Shown one piece after another: positions 1 to 5,988 of a stretch of 41,355 bases of DNA. The DNA is from a virus, in the IMG/VR virus record IMGVR_UViG_3300031825_000030, positions 1-41,355 of that record; one strand, given 5' to 3'. The position numbers and the translations under genes are program-made. The notes beneath the pieces are model-generated. The model did not search any database and was not told where the DNA came from. It saw nothing but the letters and a program-made list of their open reading frames with translations. Positions within the stretch are counted from its first letter, which is position 1. Each line of letters begins with the position of its first letter.

Positions 1-224
1 GGAGCTCGAACGAGCCGCCGACGGCGAAGGAGCTCGCGGACGCTATATCGCGAGCGAAGCTCGTCGCGTCCGGCAAGAAGAACGGGTGCATCATCGTGGT
101 CGAGGAGTTCGAGGAGAAGGGGCAGAAGGGCATCACGGGAATGACGTACTGGCACGGCCTCGGCGTGGACACGAGGGCCCAGGTCATCGCGAGCGTCTCC
201 GGCATGCCGCGCAGCGTGCTCGTG
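1..224. repeat. Left copy of 224-bp terminal direct repeat
   Basis: Bases 1-224 recur at 41132-41355 with one difference (G at 128, T at 41259). This either marks the overlap of a circular assembly or a true terminal redundancy. The repeat lies inside a coding region, so the reading frame continues smoothly from the right end into the left end. The unit length is about 41,131 bp. Confidence 0.95.
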
Positions 225-263
225 ATGCTGCTCATGCAGCACCTTGGCCATGACCACGACTAG
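3..263 (+). CDS. Junction-spanning hypothetical protein, C-terminal part
   Basis: This is the end of the gene that begins at 41071; joined across the repeat it encodes about 107 residues. The N-terminus is rich in Lys and Ala (ATKKAVKVAATKKAGRGG), which suggests nucleic-acid binding or a flexible tail. The rest (KELADAISRAKLVASGKK, then a compact Val/Ile-rich segment, ending LMQHLGHDHD) looks like a small folded domain. I do not recognise a family. It ends at TAG 261-263, one base before the next start, the TAGC-ATG arrangement used repeatedly in this operon. The single mismatch between repeat copies changes Lys to Asn. Confidence 0.75.
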   Translation, partial: SSNEPPTAKELADAISRAKLVASGKKNGCIIVVEEFEEKGQKGITGMTYWHGLGVDTRAQVIASVSGMPRSVLVMLLMQHLGHDHD

Positions 264-264
264 C

Positions 265-1104
265 ATGTTCAACTACATGAACCAGAGCGGCTCAGACCTG
301 CTCTACGGGAAAATCGTCGCGCACGCCGTCATCGGGGTTGCCGCGCTGATAGTGCTGTTCGGCTCGTTCGGCGTCGTGGACGCCGGCGAGCGCGGGGTGA
401 GGGTGCGGCTCGGCAACGCGATAGGCGTCGTCGACCCGGGCGTCTACTTCAAGCTCCCGTTCGTCGAGGGCGTGAACAAGATGAGCGTCCGCACCACGAG
501 CGTCATATACGAGCGGGAGAACCCCCTCGCGTCGGCTTCGTCGGACCTGCAGGACGTGAGCATCGCGTCGGTGACCAACTACCACGTCGACCCGACCAAG
601 GTGGTCGAGCTCTACGTGAAGTACAAGACGCTCGAAGCGTTCGAGGAGAGCGTGATACGCCCGGCGGTGCGCGACACCGTGAAGGCCACGGCCTCGCAGT
701 TCACGGCGGCGGAGCTCGTGACCAAGCGTCCAGAGTTCGCGGACAAGGTCGCGACGACCCTGAACCAGCGGCTCGCGGACACGTACGTGGTCGTGGAGCA
801 GAGCAACATCACGGACCTCCAGTTCAGCGCGTCGTTCAGCAAGGCAATCGAGGCCAAGGTGACTGCGGTGCAGGAGGCCGAGGCCGCGAAGAACACGCTC
901 GAGCGCATCAAGTACGAGGCTCAGCAGACCATAGAGACCGCGAAGGCGACGGCGGAGTCCCAGCGAATCCAGGCCCAGTCGCTCGCGGCCCAGGGCGGGG
1001 AGGACTACGTGGCACTGAAGGCGATAGAGAAGTGGAACGGCGTCCTGCCGGTGCAGATGATACCGGGGTCGAGCGTGCCGTTCGTGAACGTAAACGGACG
1101 CTAG
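265..1104 (+). CDS. SPFH/Band 7 (prohibitin-like) membrane protein
   Basis: This 279-residue protein has one N-terminal membrane segment (about residues 12-35, rich in V, A, L and I). It is followed by the SPFH signature region GERGVRVRLGNAIGVVDPG and YFKLPFVEGV, then a long Ala/Glu coiled coil (EAEAAKNTLERIKYEAQQ) and a short C-terminal tail. This is the normal prohibitin/HflC layout and length. Family members form ring-shaped scaffolds on the inner membrane and often modulate FtsH proteolysis. I chose ATG 265 because it follows the upstream stop directly (TAG-C-ATG); in-frame TTG 244 and ATG 250 would overlap that gene. Two more membrane-associated small genes follow. A role in remodelling the host membrane or in exclusion of other phages is inference. 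Confidence 0.9.
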   Translation: MFNYMNQSGSDLLYGKIVAHAVIGVAALIVLFGSFGVVDAGERGVRVRLGNAIGVVDPGVYFKLPFVEGVNKMSVRTTSVIYERENPLASASSDLQDVSIASVTNYHVDPTKVVELYVKYKTLEAFEESVIRPAVRDTVKATASQFTAAELVTKRPEFADKVATTLNQRLADTYVVVEQSNITDLQFSASFSKAIEAKVTAVQEAEAAKNTLERIKYEAQQTIETAKATAESQRIQAQSLAAQGGEDYVALKAIEKWNGVLPVQMIPGSSVPFVNVNGR

Positions 1105-1105
1105 C

Positions 1106-1312
1106 ATGGCCTTCTTCACGGCAAGGCAGTCCATACGCGCCCGCGTGATGGAGCGGATAGAGTCCCGGATAGCGGACGGGCAGGCGTCGTACGACGACGC
1201 CGCGGAGCTCGAGGACCGCAACCTCGCGGAGGGCGTCAGGGCCCTCGCGGACGCGTGCTCACGCAACAAGGAGACGGCGGCGGAGGACATCGTGCGCAAG
1301 ATTATCGGATGA
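1106..1312 (+). CDS. Small helical hypothetical protein
   Basis: A 68-residue, charged, probably all-helical protein (RVMERIESRIADGQASYDDA, then AELEDRNLAEGVRALADA). It starts one base after the SPFH stop (TAGC-ATG), so the two are translationally linked. No membrane segment and no recognised family. The position between the SPFH gene and the mini-pilin suggests a helper in the same membrane-directed function, but this is only context. Confidence 0.75.
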   Translation: MAFFTARQSIRARVMERIESRIADGQASYDDAAELEDRNLAEGVRALADACSRNKETAAEDIVRKIIG

Positions 1313-1314
1313 GC

Positions 1315-1446
1315 ATGAAGAAAGGCTTCACTCTCATAGAGCTCCTCGTGGTCATCGCGATTGTCGGCATCCTGTCGGCGGTCGTGCTCGGCGCCGTGGG
1401 CAAGGCGAACGAAAAGGCCGGGCAGGAGCAGGTCACAAGGTGGTGA
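1315..1446 (+). CDS. Mini type IV pilin-like protein
   Basis: The 43-residue product is almost only a type IV pilin N-terminus: a short basic leader MKKG, a prepilin cleavage site G^F, the signature FTLIELLVVIAIVGIL with Glu5, and a hydrophobic helix. It ends in a brief polar tail. Normal pilins carry a further 100 or so residues of globular domain, which is absent; the stop is a clean TGA and the next gene begins 28 bases later. The start could also be ATG 1309, overlapping the upstream stop as ATGA, but ATG 1315 gives the usual short leader. Processing by host PilD is expected from the motif. It may be incorporated into, or block, the host pilus assembly machinery (inference). Confidence 0.85.
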   Translation: MKKGFTLIELLVVIAIVGILSAVVLGAVGKANEKAGQEQVTRW

Positions 1447-1473
1447 GATTACAAAAAACAACAGCATAAAACC

Positions 1474-1623
1474 ATGGACACAACAGCAGTAGTGGGAATC
1501 ATCGCGTTCGTGCTGGTCGTGTGGCTTGCTCCCAGTGAGCGCCGCACGGGCAGCGTGTTCTTCAAGCCGGCGGTCGTGCTCGGCACGGGCATCATCGTGG
1601 CGGCGTTCATCCTAGCCTCGTAG
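1474..1623 (+). CDS. Small two-helix membrane protein
   Basis: A 49-residue protein with two hydrophobic segments (VVGIIAFVLVVWLA and VVLGTGIIVAAFILA) separated by a short basic loop (SERRTGSVFFK). The start ATG follows an A-rich leader (ACAAAAAACAACAGCATAAAACC), the style of translation start seen at many other genes here. It stops at TAG directly before the next gene. Function unknown; with its neighbours it forms a membrane-protein cluster. A holin-like or exclusion role is possible but not shown. Confidence 0.75.
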   Translation: MDTTAVVGIIAFVLVVWLAPSERRTGSVFFKPAVVLGTGIIVAAFILAS

Positions 1624-1624
1624 C

Positions 1625-1894
1625 ATGCAGAAGGTCGTATACGAGTGCGACTGGTGCCGCGAGGTCATAGGCGACCAGGCGCACATCACCCTGGTGCTCC
1701 AGACGAACCACCCCGGGACTGGCGTGGCGATTCCGCCGAAGACCGGGCTGGCTGGGCAGAAGGGGGCCTCCGGCTGGAGGACGGTGAAGCTGGACAGGAA
1801 CTTCCTGCACTTCCACTTCGGGTGCGTGGCGTCGTACTTCAGGAACGTGGAGAGGGTCGCGACGGGGAAGGTGAAGAAGGACGGGAAGAAATAG
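1625..1894 (+). CDS. Hypothetical protein with a CxxC zinc-knuckle-like N-terminus
   Basis: An 89-residue protein starting MQKVVYECDWCREVIG, with a CxxC pair near the start and a matching FHFGCVASYF (His/Cys) near residue 68. This arrangement could hold one zinc ion. The C-terminus is Lys-rich (GKVKKDGKK). It follows the previous stop by one base (TAGC-ATG). It is one of several small Cys-rich proteins in this early region. No family recognised. Confidence 0.8.
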   Translation: MQKVVYECDWCREVIGDQAHITLVLQTNHPGTGVAIPPKTGLAGQKGASGWRTVKLDRNFLHFHFGCVASYFRNVERVATGKVKKDGKK

Positions 1895-1926
1895 GTGCGA
1901 TATTAGGTGCGCATAACTAGCGAAAA

Positions 1927-2382
1927 ATGGCGAAGAACTACAACCAGTCGTGCGACAACTGCGGGACCGTGCTGTTCGGGCAGGACAGGGGCGCGTACGT
2001 GAAGAAGGACAACATATTCTTCAACGGGCAGGCGGGCAAGAACATATTCGACCCGGAAACGGGCTGGCACGAGACGGTGTTCTTCACGAAGACGAAGGCC
2101 GAGCAGACGTGCTTCTGCGACACGGGATGCCTCGTGGAGTGGATGCAGATGCAGGAGCAGCTGTACCAGAACAGGAAGCAGGCGCGGCTCCGCGAGGAGG
2201 TTGAGTTCGGCATCACGGGCCAGCGCCCGCTGCGCGAGGACAGGCCGGCGTGGTCGTCGAGCGTCGAGCCGAAGCCGAGGAAGGAGTACGGCAGCGGGCC
2301 TCCCGCCGCCGCCCCGGCCCCCGCGCCGACGGCGCCAGCCCAGAAGCGCATAGAGTACGGCGGGAACATAACCCCGGTATGA
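1927..2382 (+). CDS. Zinc-ribbon-like hypothetical protein
   Basis: The 151-residue product has CDNCG near residue 9 and [13 protein letters not shown] near residue 62, probably a treble-clef or ribbon zinc site. A charged helix follows, then a Pro/Ala-rich linker of low complexity and a short end ([12 protein letters not shown]). Its stop overlaps the next start (ATGA). The upstream gap holds an exact TAGGTGCG direct repeat of unknown meaning. Function unknown; the fold type would suit a nucleic-acid or protein adaptor. Confidence 0.8.
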   Translation: MAKNYNQSCDNCGTVLFGQDRGAYVKKDNIFFNGQAGKNIFDPETGWHETVFFTKTKAEQTCFCDTGCLVEWMQMQEQLYQNRKQARLREEVEFGITGQRPLREDRPAWSSSVEPKPRKEYGSGPPAAAPAPAPTAPAQKRIEYGGNITPV

Positions 2383-2597
2383 CGCCGCCGCGATGCGAGT
2401 CCTGCGGGAGCTACGTCTGGAACCCGGAGTTCTTCAACTGCGGCATGTGCGGGCCGTGCACGACCGGGGAGTCGGCGGAGCTGTTCCACGAGCTGTGGAT
2501 TCCGCCCCTGCTCGGCGACGTCGACACCGAGGAGAAGCTGCTCGCCCACTGGCAGAGGTGGCACGAGGACGTCTACAAGCCGGCGACGAAAACATGA
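2379..2597 (+). CDS. Small CxxC-pair zinc protein
   Basis: 72 residues: [18 protein letters not shown], then CGMCGPC, an intact two-knuckle zinc ribbon at the N-terminus, then an acidic helical tail ending KPATKT. ATGA overlaps join it to both neighbours (2379-2382 and 2594-2597), so it is translated as part of a tight operon leading into the DHFR gene. No recognised family. Confidence 0.8.
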   Translation: MTPPRCESCGSYVWNPEFFNCGMCGPCTTGESAELFHELWIPPLLGDVDTEEKLLAHWQRWHEDVYKPATKT

Positions 2598-2773
2598 GAA
2601 TAGGAGACAGGGTGAAAAAGACGAAGGGCTCCTCGTGGCACGGCGTCATCGTCGGCTCGTACAGCACCTCGTTGACGCCGGTCGGGTGGTGCGTCGAGAG
2701 CGAGAGGGAGCCCGGGTCGGTGCAGCTATACCCGGAAGCGGCCCTGGAACCGTACGATGGACCGGCTGTCTAA
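2594..2773 (+). CDS. dfrB-like: Type II (R67/DfrB-like) dihydrofolate reductase
   Basis: The 59-residue protein aligns without gaps to the SH3-like core of R67 [40 protein letters not shown]67 active-site residues K32, Q67 and Y69 match K9, Q44 and Y46; I68 is replaced by Leu. The R67 enzyme is a homotetramer with one central pore that reduces dihydrofolate with NADPH. The phage form lacks the flexible N-terminus of R67, which is dispensable there. The genome also encodes a ThyA-family enzyme, whose reaction with dUMP makes dihydrofolate, so recycling of folate is the natural role. It overlaps both neighbours. Activity and trimethoprim insensitivity are inferred from family membership only. 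Confidence 0.9.
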   Translation: MRIGDRVKKTKGSSWHGVIVGSYSTSLTPVGWCVESEREPGSVQLYPEAALEPYDGPAV

Positions 2774-3122
2774 GAAGCAGCGCAGCGCGCTGATGTCCCG
2801 CGTACGGTCCGTCTCCGCGATGGAGAAGAGGGCCCGCGCGCTCGCGACGAAGAGGGCCGGGGTCCAGCTGAGGCACCAGCCGAAGGGCGTGCCGGGGAGG
2901 CCGGACTACGCCAACAAGTCGAGGAAGGTCGCGGTGTTCGTGCACGGCTGCTTCTGGCACTCGTGTCCTAGCCATGGGACGCTCCCGGCGTCGAACAGGG
3001 CGTTCTGGCGCGGGAAGTTCGCCCGCAACGCGGAGAGGCACGGGGAGGCAGTCAGGGCGCTCAGGAAGGGCGGCTGGAGGGTCGTCACGGTGTGGGAGCA
3101 CGACGTCCCCGGGGCGCGGTAA
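2757..3122 (+). CDS. vsr-like: Vsr-like very short patch repair endonuclease
   Basis: A 121-residue protein with the Vsr pattern: N-terminal [15 protein letters not shown], then the catalytic GRPDY (D50), [13 protein letters not shown] (residues 61-73, catalytic His and zinc ligands), [16 protein letters not shown] and [11 protein letters not shown]. Vsr enzymes nick 5' of the T in T:G mismatches that arise when 5-methylcytosine deaminates. Length is a little short of the usual 135-155. It starts inside the DHFR gene (17-base overlap). No cytosine methyltransferase is seen nearby, which is the usual partner. Confidence 0.92.
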   Translation: MDRLSKKQRSALMSRVRSVSAMEKRARALATKRAGVQLRHQPKGVPGRPDYANKSRKVAVFVHGCFWHSCPSHGTLPASNRAFWRGKFARNAERHGEAVRALRKGGWRVVTVWEHDVPGAR

Positions 3123-3131
3123 AATAACGAC

Positions 3132-3572
3132 ATGACGAACGCAACGAAGAAGGTGTGCCAGTGCTGCCGGCACGTGTTCAGGCCGCAGTTCTCGGACGAA
3201 GATATGCTCTCCCTGTACTACACGGACGAGCAGCTCGACAGGATGAGGGCGCTCGCTGAGGACTACCCGACGCACGCGCAGATGCCGCAGGTCCCGACGC
3301 AGGAGCTGTGCCTCGACTGCGCCATGAACCCGGGCCTGCGGGTCGAGCACGTGATGTTCGGGCCGCCGAGGTACTTCATAGAGGAGAAGGGCGCGCAGAA
3401 GGCTGCGAAGAGGCCCGACGTCAAGGTGGAGCCGCCCGAGAAGCTCACGTTCCTCGCGATAAGCAGGGGCGCGGACGTCAAGGAGGCGGTCGGCAGGGCG
3501 ATGAGGCTGTACAGGGACGGGAAGATTACCAGCGAGAAAAAGAAGCGGCCGTGGTGGCGCTTCTGGAAATGA
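3132..3572 (+). CDS. Cys-rich hypothetical protein
   Basis: The 146-residue product begins with a zinc site (KVCQCCRHVF, then ELCLDCAM at about residue 58), followed by a charged domain and a strongly basic, aromatic end (KKKRPWWRFWK). The end could touch membranes or nucleic acid. The start ATG follows AAAATAACGAC, the A/C-rich leader type. Function unknown. Confidence 0.8.
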   Translation: MTNATKKVCQCCRHVFRPQFSDEDMLSLYYTDEQLDRMRALAEDYPTHAQMPQVPTQELCLDCAMNPGLRVEHVMFGPPRYFIEEKGAQKAAKRPDVKVEPPEKLTFLAISRGADVKEAVGRAMRLYRDGKITSEKKKRPWWRFWK

Positions 3573-3579
3573 AAACGAC

Positions 3580-3762
3580 ATGACCAAGGACGCGTACGTG
3601 CGTGTGCGGAGGCTCGAGCCGGACGAGAAGGTCGCGAGCACGAGGGTCGTGGCGGAGGGCGTGACGGTGGACTTCGACGCTGGCGGGAAGCCGCTCGGCG
3701 TGGAGGTTCTCGGCGCGTGCATGGTCGAGCTCGACGGGTTCCCGAAGTGGGTGGCCATATGA
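3580..3762 (+). CDS. DUF2283-like small protein
   Basis: A 60-residue protein whose centre, GVTVDFDAGGKPLGVEVLGA, matches the beta-hairpin pattern of DUF2283 proteins (V.vDyD..G.vvGiEil). These are small proteins of unknown function, frequent in phages and in bacterial small-gene clusters. The stop overlaps the next start region (ATGATG at 3759-3764). Confidence 0.7.
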   Translation: MTKDAYVRVRRLEPDEKVASTRVVAEGVTVDFDAGGKPLGVEVLGACMVELDGFPKWVAI

Positions 3763-4118
3763 TGAGGCTCTGGGTGGACGACATACGCCCGGCCCCGGAC
3801 TCCACGTGGGTCGTCGCGAGGACCGTGACCGAGGCGATACGGTACCTGTGGCGCCTGGACTGGGACGAGGTGAGCCTCGACCACGACATCAGCCACTACG
3901 AGGTCCTCGACGAGGCCGACGTCGAGCAGAAGACGTACGCATGCCACGAGTGCTTCTGCGCGGTCGCGTACTACATCGCCGCGAAGCCGTACTCCGACGA
4001 CTTCAGGAAGCCGAAGGTCTACCTGCACACGGCGAACCCGACCGGGGGCGACGAGATGCACTCGATACTCGCGGGCAGCGGCATCCGCGCGGAGAAGCGG
4101 TACACCGGGAGGGACTGA
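3762..4118 (+). CDS. cREC-like (cyclic-phosphate processing receiver) domain protein
   Basis: 118 residues starting MRLWVDDIRPAPDSTWVVAR, with DEVSLDHDISHYE further on. The paired Asp residues in WVDDIRP and SLDHD are the hallmark of the small receiver-like domain described as cREC, linked to RNA repair and nucleotide signalling systems. A middle insertion carries two cysteines (YACHECFC). ATG 3762 is preferred over ATG 3759 because it gives the family start M(R/K)LW(V/L)DD. Biochemical function is not established for such phage copies. Confidence 0.75.
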   Translation: MRLWVDDIRPAPDSTWVVARTVTEAIRYLWRLDWDEVSLDHDISHYEVLDEADVEQKTYACHECFCAVAYYIAAKPYSDDFRKPKVYLHTANPTGGDEMHSILAGSGIRAEKRYTGRD

Positions 4119-4120
4119 GC

Positions 4121-4342
4121 ATGCCGGCAAAGCACCGCAAGATGGCAGCGCTCGCCGCCAGGCTGGTCCAGGAGGGCTGGCGCGTGCAGTACAGGGGCAG
4201 GCACATAGTGTTCTTCCCGGCGAACAAGGAGATGAGGCCCGTGGTCGCGGGCACCACGACGTCCAGCTGGGACGGCGCGACGACGCTCGTCGCGAAGTTC
4301 AGGGCGGCTGGCGCGGACGTGAAGGTCTCGGACGTGCAGTGA
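4121..4342 (+). CDS. HicA-like double-stranded RNA-binding-fold protein
   Basis: A 73-residue basic protein: KMAALAARLVQEGW, then RVQYRGRHIVFFP, then VVAGTTTSSWDGATTLVAKF and RAAGADV. The order helix, GRHIVFFP strand with the key His, Ser/Thr turn and final helix follows the HicA mRNA interferase pattern. No HicB-like antitoxin is obvious beside it; the next gene is a 59-residue protein of another type. It may be a degenerate toxin or an RNA-binding regulator. It starts three bases after the previous stop (TGAGC-ATG). Confidence 0.6.
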   Translation: MPAKHRKMAALAARLVQEGWRVQYRGRHIVFFPANKEMRPVVAGTTTSSWDGATTLVAKFRAAGADVKVSDVQ

Positions 4343-4343
4343 C

Positions 4344-4523
4344 ATGAGCGGACCAAGAATGGCCCCCGTCTCCGGCGCGGCGGTGGTGTGGGTCGAGACC
4401 GGGAGCCTCCACTCGGCGTACGCAACGTACGCGGAGGCGCTCGCCGCAATCAGGGCGATGCCACTCGACGCGCGCCCGGACTTCGACGTCGTCGCGTGCG
4501 AGGTGGCGTTCCCGAGGAAGTAG
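4344..4523 (+). CDS. Small hypothetical protein
   Basis: A 59-residue protein (WVETGSLHSAYATYAEALAA..DFDVVACEVAF) with a beta-alpha-beta look: a strand, a helix built around AYATYAEALAAIRA, then a second strand. It follows the HicA-like gene by one base (TGAC-ATG), so translational coupling is likely. No family recognised. The next 119 bases to 4642 hold no convincing gene. Confidence 0.65.
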   Translation: MSGPRMAPVSGAAVVWVETGSLHSAYATYAEALAAIRAMPLDARPDFDVVACEVAFPRK

Positions 4524-4642
4524 CCGCCTGTGCGAAACTCCGCGGGAGCCACGCGGAAGGGGGTACAATATGCGCAGAGGGGGCATCTACAAGGGCGGGC
4601 AGACCCCGCCGCCCCCGCCACCGTACCTTGAAAGGAGCATCC

Positions 4643-4840
4643 GTGAAGCGAGCACCGAACCCGGTTATACCCGACTACCGCCCGAGGCAGGAGCAGAAGA
4701 ACCCGGAGCCGACCCTCGAGCCGTGCTGCGAGTGCGGCAAGGCAATCGTGGACGGCTACTACGGCCGCTGGGAGGGCGGCGGCGTGTGCAGCAAGACCTG
4801 CGACATCCTCCACATGAGGAAGAAGGAGAACGAGCCATGA
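4643..4840 (+). CDS. Small zinc-binding protein with GTG start
   Basis: A 65-residue protein starting at GTG after AAAGGAGCATCC, one of the few clear Shine-Dalgarno sites in the genome. Its centre LEPCCECGKAIVDGYYGRW and GGVCSKTCDILH carries the Cys pairs of a zinc ribbon. The stop overlaps the next start (CCATGA). Another frame opens at ATG 4570 and would run in frame into the following gene, but its residue content there looks out of frame. Confidence 0.7.
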   Translation: MKRAPNPVIPDYRPRQEQKNPEPTLEPCCECGKAIVDGYYGRWEGGGVCSKTCDILHMRKKENEP

Positions 4841-5049
4841 AGTGCACCCTCTGCCACCTGGGTTTCCATGAGGGGACCACGGTGTACGACATGAGGCAGG
4901 AGGACGGGACACCCAACCACTTCCACGTCTCGTGCTGGTACCAGACCTCTCAGGGGTCCATGGGGTACAACCCCCACCGCGAATGGGTCTACGGACGCGA
5001 GGCAACTCACTACGTCGACCTGTTCGTCTCGCGCAACCAACCCTCCTAG
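4837..5049 (+). CDS. Small zinc-ribbon-like protein
   Basis: 70 residues: MKCTLCHLGFHEGTTVYDMR, then NHFHVSCWYQ, a CxxC plus HxxxC set that can bind one zinc. The rest is aromatic-rich (GYNPHREWVYGREATHYVD). The start overlaps the upstream stop by four bases (ATGA). An in-frame upstream ATG at 4570 is less likely because that extension overlaps the coding frame of the previous zinc protein. Confidence 0.75.
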   Translation: MKCTLCHLGFHEGTTVYDMRQEDGTPNHFHVSCWYQTSQGSMGYNPHREWVYGREATHYVDLFVSRNQPS

Positions 5050-5058
5050 GAGAACGAC

Positions 5059-5403
5059 ATGACACCAGTGTTCAAGGGCATTCTGTGGATAGCGCTCGTC
5101 GTCGGGCTGTGGGGCCTGCTCGCCCCGAAGGCGCGCGCGGAGAGCGAAGAGCGGCTGAACGAGCTGATTTCCGACAAGTACGTCATCTACGTCGGGACGT
5201 GCAACGTCGGCGCAAACGGGGACCTCGTGTTCCCGCCCGCGCCGCCGAAGGTCGCCCTGAAGTGCATCGTCGGAATCGGCCTCGACGACGAGCAGAAGCA
5301 CTACGTCCTGCTCTACGTGAACGACCGGGCCGCGAGGCTCGTGCTGTTCGACAAGGTCGCGGGGACGCAGACGCAGCTCTGGCGCGCGGGCAAGGAGACG
5401 TGA
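5059..5403 (+). CDS. Exported protein with signal peptide
   Basis: 114 residues with a classical signal peptide (MTPVFKGILWIALVVGLWGLL, then a likely cleavage after APKARA). The mature part of about 87 residues is a compact mixed domain with two cysteines (GTCNVG and LKCIVG), which could form a disulphide outside the cytoplasm. It is the last gene of the plus-strand unit, directly ahead of the terminator. No family recognised; a periplasmic or surface role such as exclusion or lysis inhibition is possible. Confidence 0.75.
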   Translation: MTPVFKGILWIALVVGLWGLLAPKARAESEERLNELISDKYVIYVGTCNVGANGDLVFPPAPPKVALKCIVGIGLDDEQKHYVLLYVNDRAARLVLFDKVAGTQTQLWRAGKET

Positions 5404-5416
5404 GAGCGCTCAAACG

Positions 5417-5453
5417 ACAGAGCCGACCCCCGGGCCGACTCTGTTTCATTTCA
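5417..5453 (+). terminator. Intrinsic terminator, end of plus-strand unit
   Basis: ACAGAG (5417-5422) pairs with CTCTGT (5439-5444) around a GC-rich, partly paired loop, followed by TTTCATTTC. It lies 14 bases after the last plus-strand stop codon. Confidence 0.7.
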
Positions 5454-5455
5454 AT

Positions 5456-5484
5456 AGAAAAAGGCCGACCCTCGCAAGGCGGCC
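5456..5484 (-). terminator. Intrinsic terminator, end of minus-strand unit
   Basis: On the minus strand GGCCG (5484-5480) pairs with CGGCC (5467-5463) and is followed by TTTTTCTATT. It sits just beyond the lysozyme stop and back to back with the plus-strand terminator, so the two long units end against each other. Confidence 0.75.
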
Positions 5485-5505
5485 AGTTCCGTGCTCGTGA
5501 TTATA

Positions 5506-5850
5506 TCACGGTCCCCAGCCGGGACGGGATTCCTCCCACGGCCTGAGGCCAGAGTCGTCGTATATCTTCCTCGCGCAGGCGATGTTGTCGTCCTCGTCGT
5601 ACGGGTCGCCCTCGCACTTCGTCCACTTCCACGTCATGTCCAGTATCTGGAACACGCCCTTCGCTGTGGAGTTGGGGTTCTTCGCCCGCGGGTGTATGGG
5701 CGGGCCGCATCCGTTGCCGGATTCGCAGTACGCCACCGTCAGCATGAGGGGCTCGTCCGGGAACGCCGCCAGTATCTTCTCCTCTACCGTTAGCGGGCGG
5801 GGAGGCATTCCTGGGGCGCGCGAACTTGCTGGGGCCGCGAAGAGGAACAT
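5506..5850 (-). CDS. Lysozyme/transglycosylase-like lysis protein
   Basis: The 114 residues from ATG 5850 contain MLTVAYCESGNGCG with the presumed catalytic Glu, then STAKGVFQILDMTW, and a C-terminal segment with CEGDPYDEDDNIACARKIY. This is the pattern of short lytic transglycosylase-like domains (Glu, then G.FQ). ATG 5850 falls inside a hydrophobic stretch: the same frame extends upstream to a typical signal peptide (KTLTALAVFIAAMFLFAAPA) but without a start codon. An ATG at 5906 would provide it if one A were added to the A5 run at 5894-5898. The protein is probably exported and cuts the cell wall during lysis or entry. Confidence 0.8.
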   Translation of the reverse strand: MFLFAAPASSRAPGMPPRPLTVEEKILAAFPDEPLMLTVAYCESGNGCGPPIHPRAKNPNSTAKGVFQILDMTWKWTKCEGDPYDEDDNIACARKIYDDSGLRPWEESRPGWGP

Positions 5851-5913
5851 CGCGGCTATGAATACGGCGAGGGCCGTGAGCGTTTTTATAGGCTTTTTGG
5901 GCTCATAAACGAC

Positions 5914-5943
5914 GTATGGGGCGGGAACGCCCCGCCTCCATAC
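5914..5943. other. Strong inverted repeat in lysozyme leader
   Basis: GTATGG-GGCGGG (5914-5925) pairs with CCCGCC-T-CCATAC (5931-5943). It lies directly downstream of the proposed -10 element at 5944-5949, so it would form at the extreme 5' end of the lysozyme transcript. It may stabilise the message or delay its translation. Confidence 0.6.
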
Positions 5944-5987
5944 ATTTTACCGCCTATTTAAGGCCCCGGAACGGGGCGTGTTGGCAG
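5944..5987 (-). promoter_or_regulatory. Box-type promoter for lysozyme gene
   Basis: On the minus strand CTGCCAACA (5987-5979) lies 29 bases upstream of TAAAAT (5949-5944). The same box and spacing recur at other promoters in this window. A small hairpin (GCCCCG-GAA-CGGGGC, 5963-5977) lies between the two elements. Confidence 0.6.
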
Positions 5988-5988
5988 C

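Noticed and set aside
292-1467. 391-residue frame on the minus strand opposite the SPFH gene
   Set aside because: Opposes a clear prohibitin-like gene and has an Arg/His/Leu-rich shadow composition.
4570-4836. In-frame N-terminal extension of the 70-residue zinc protein from ATG 4570
   Set aside because: Most of it reads across the coding frame of the 65-residue zinc protein and shows out-of-frame composition. Only the first 20 or so codons look possible.
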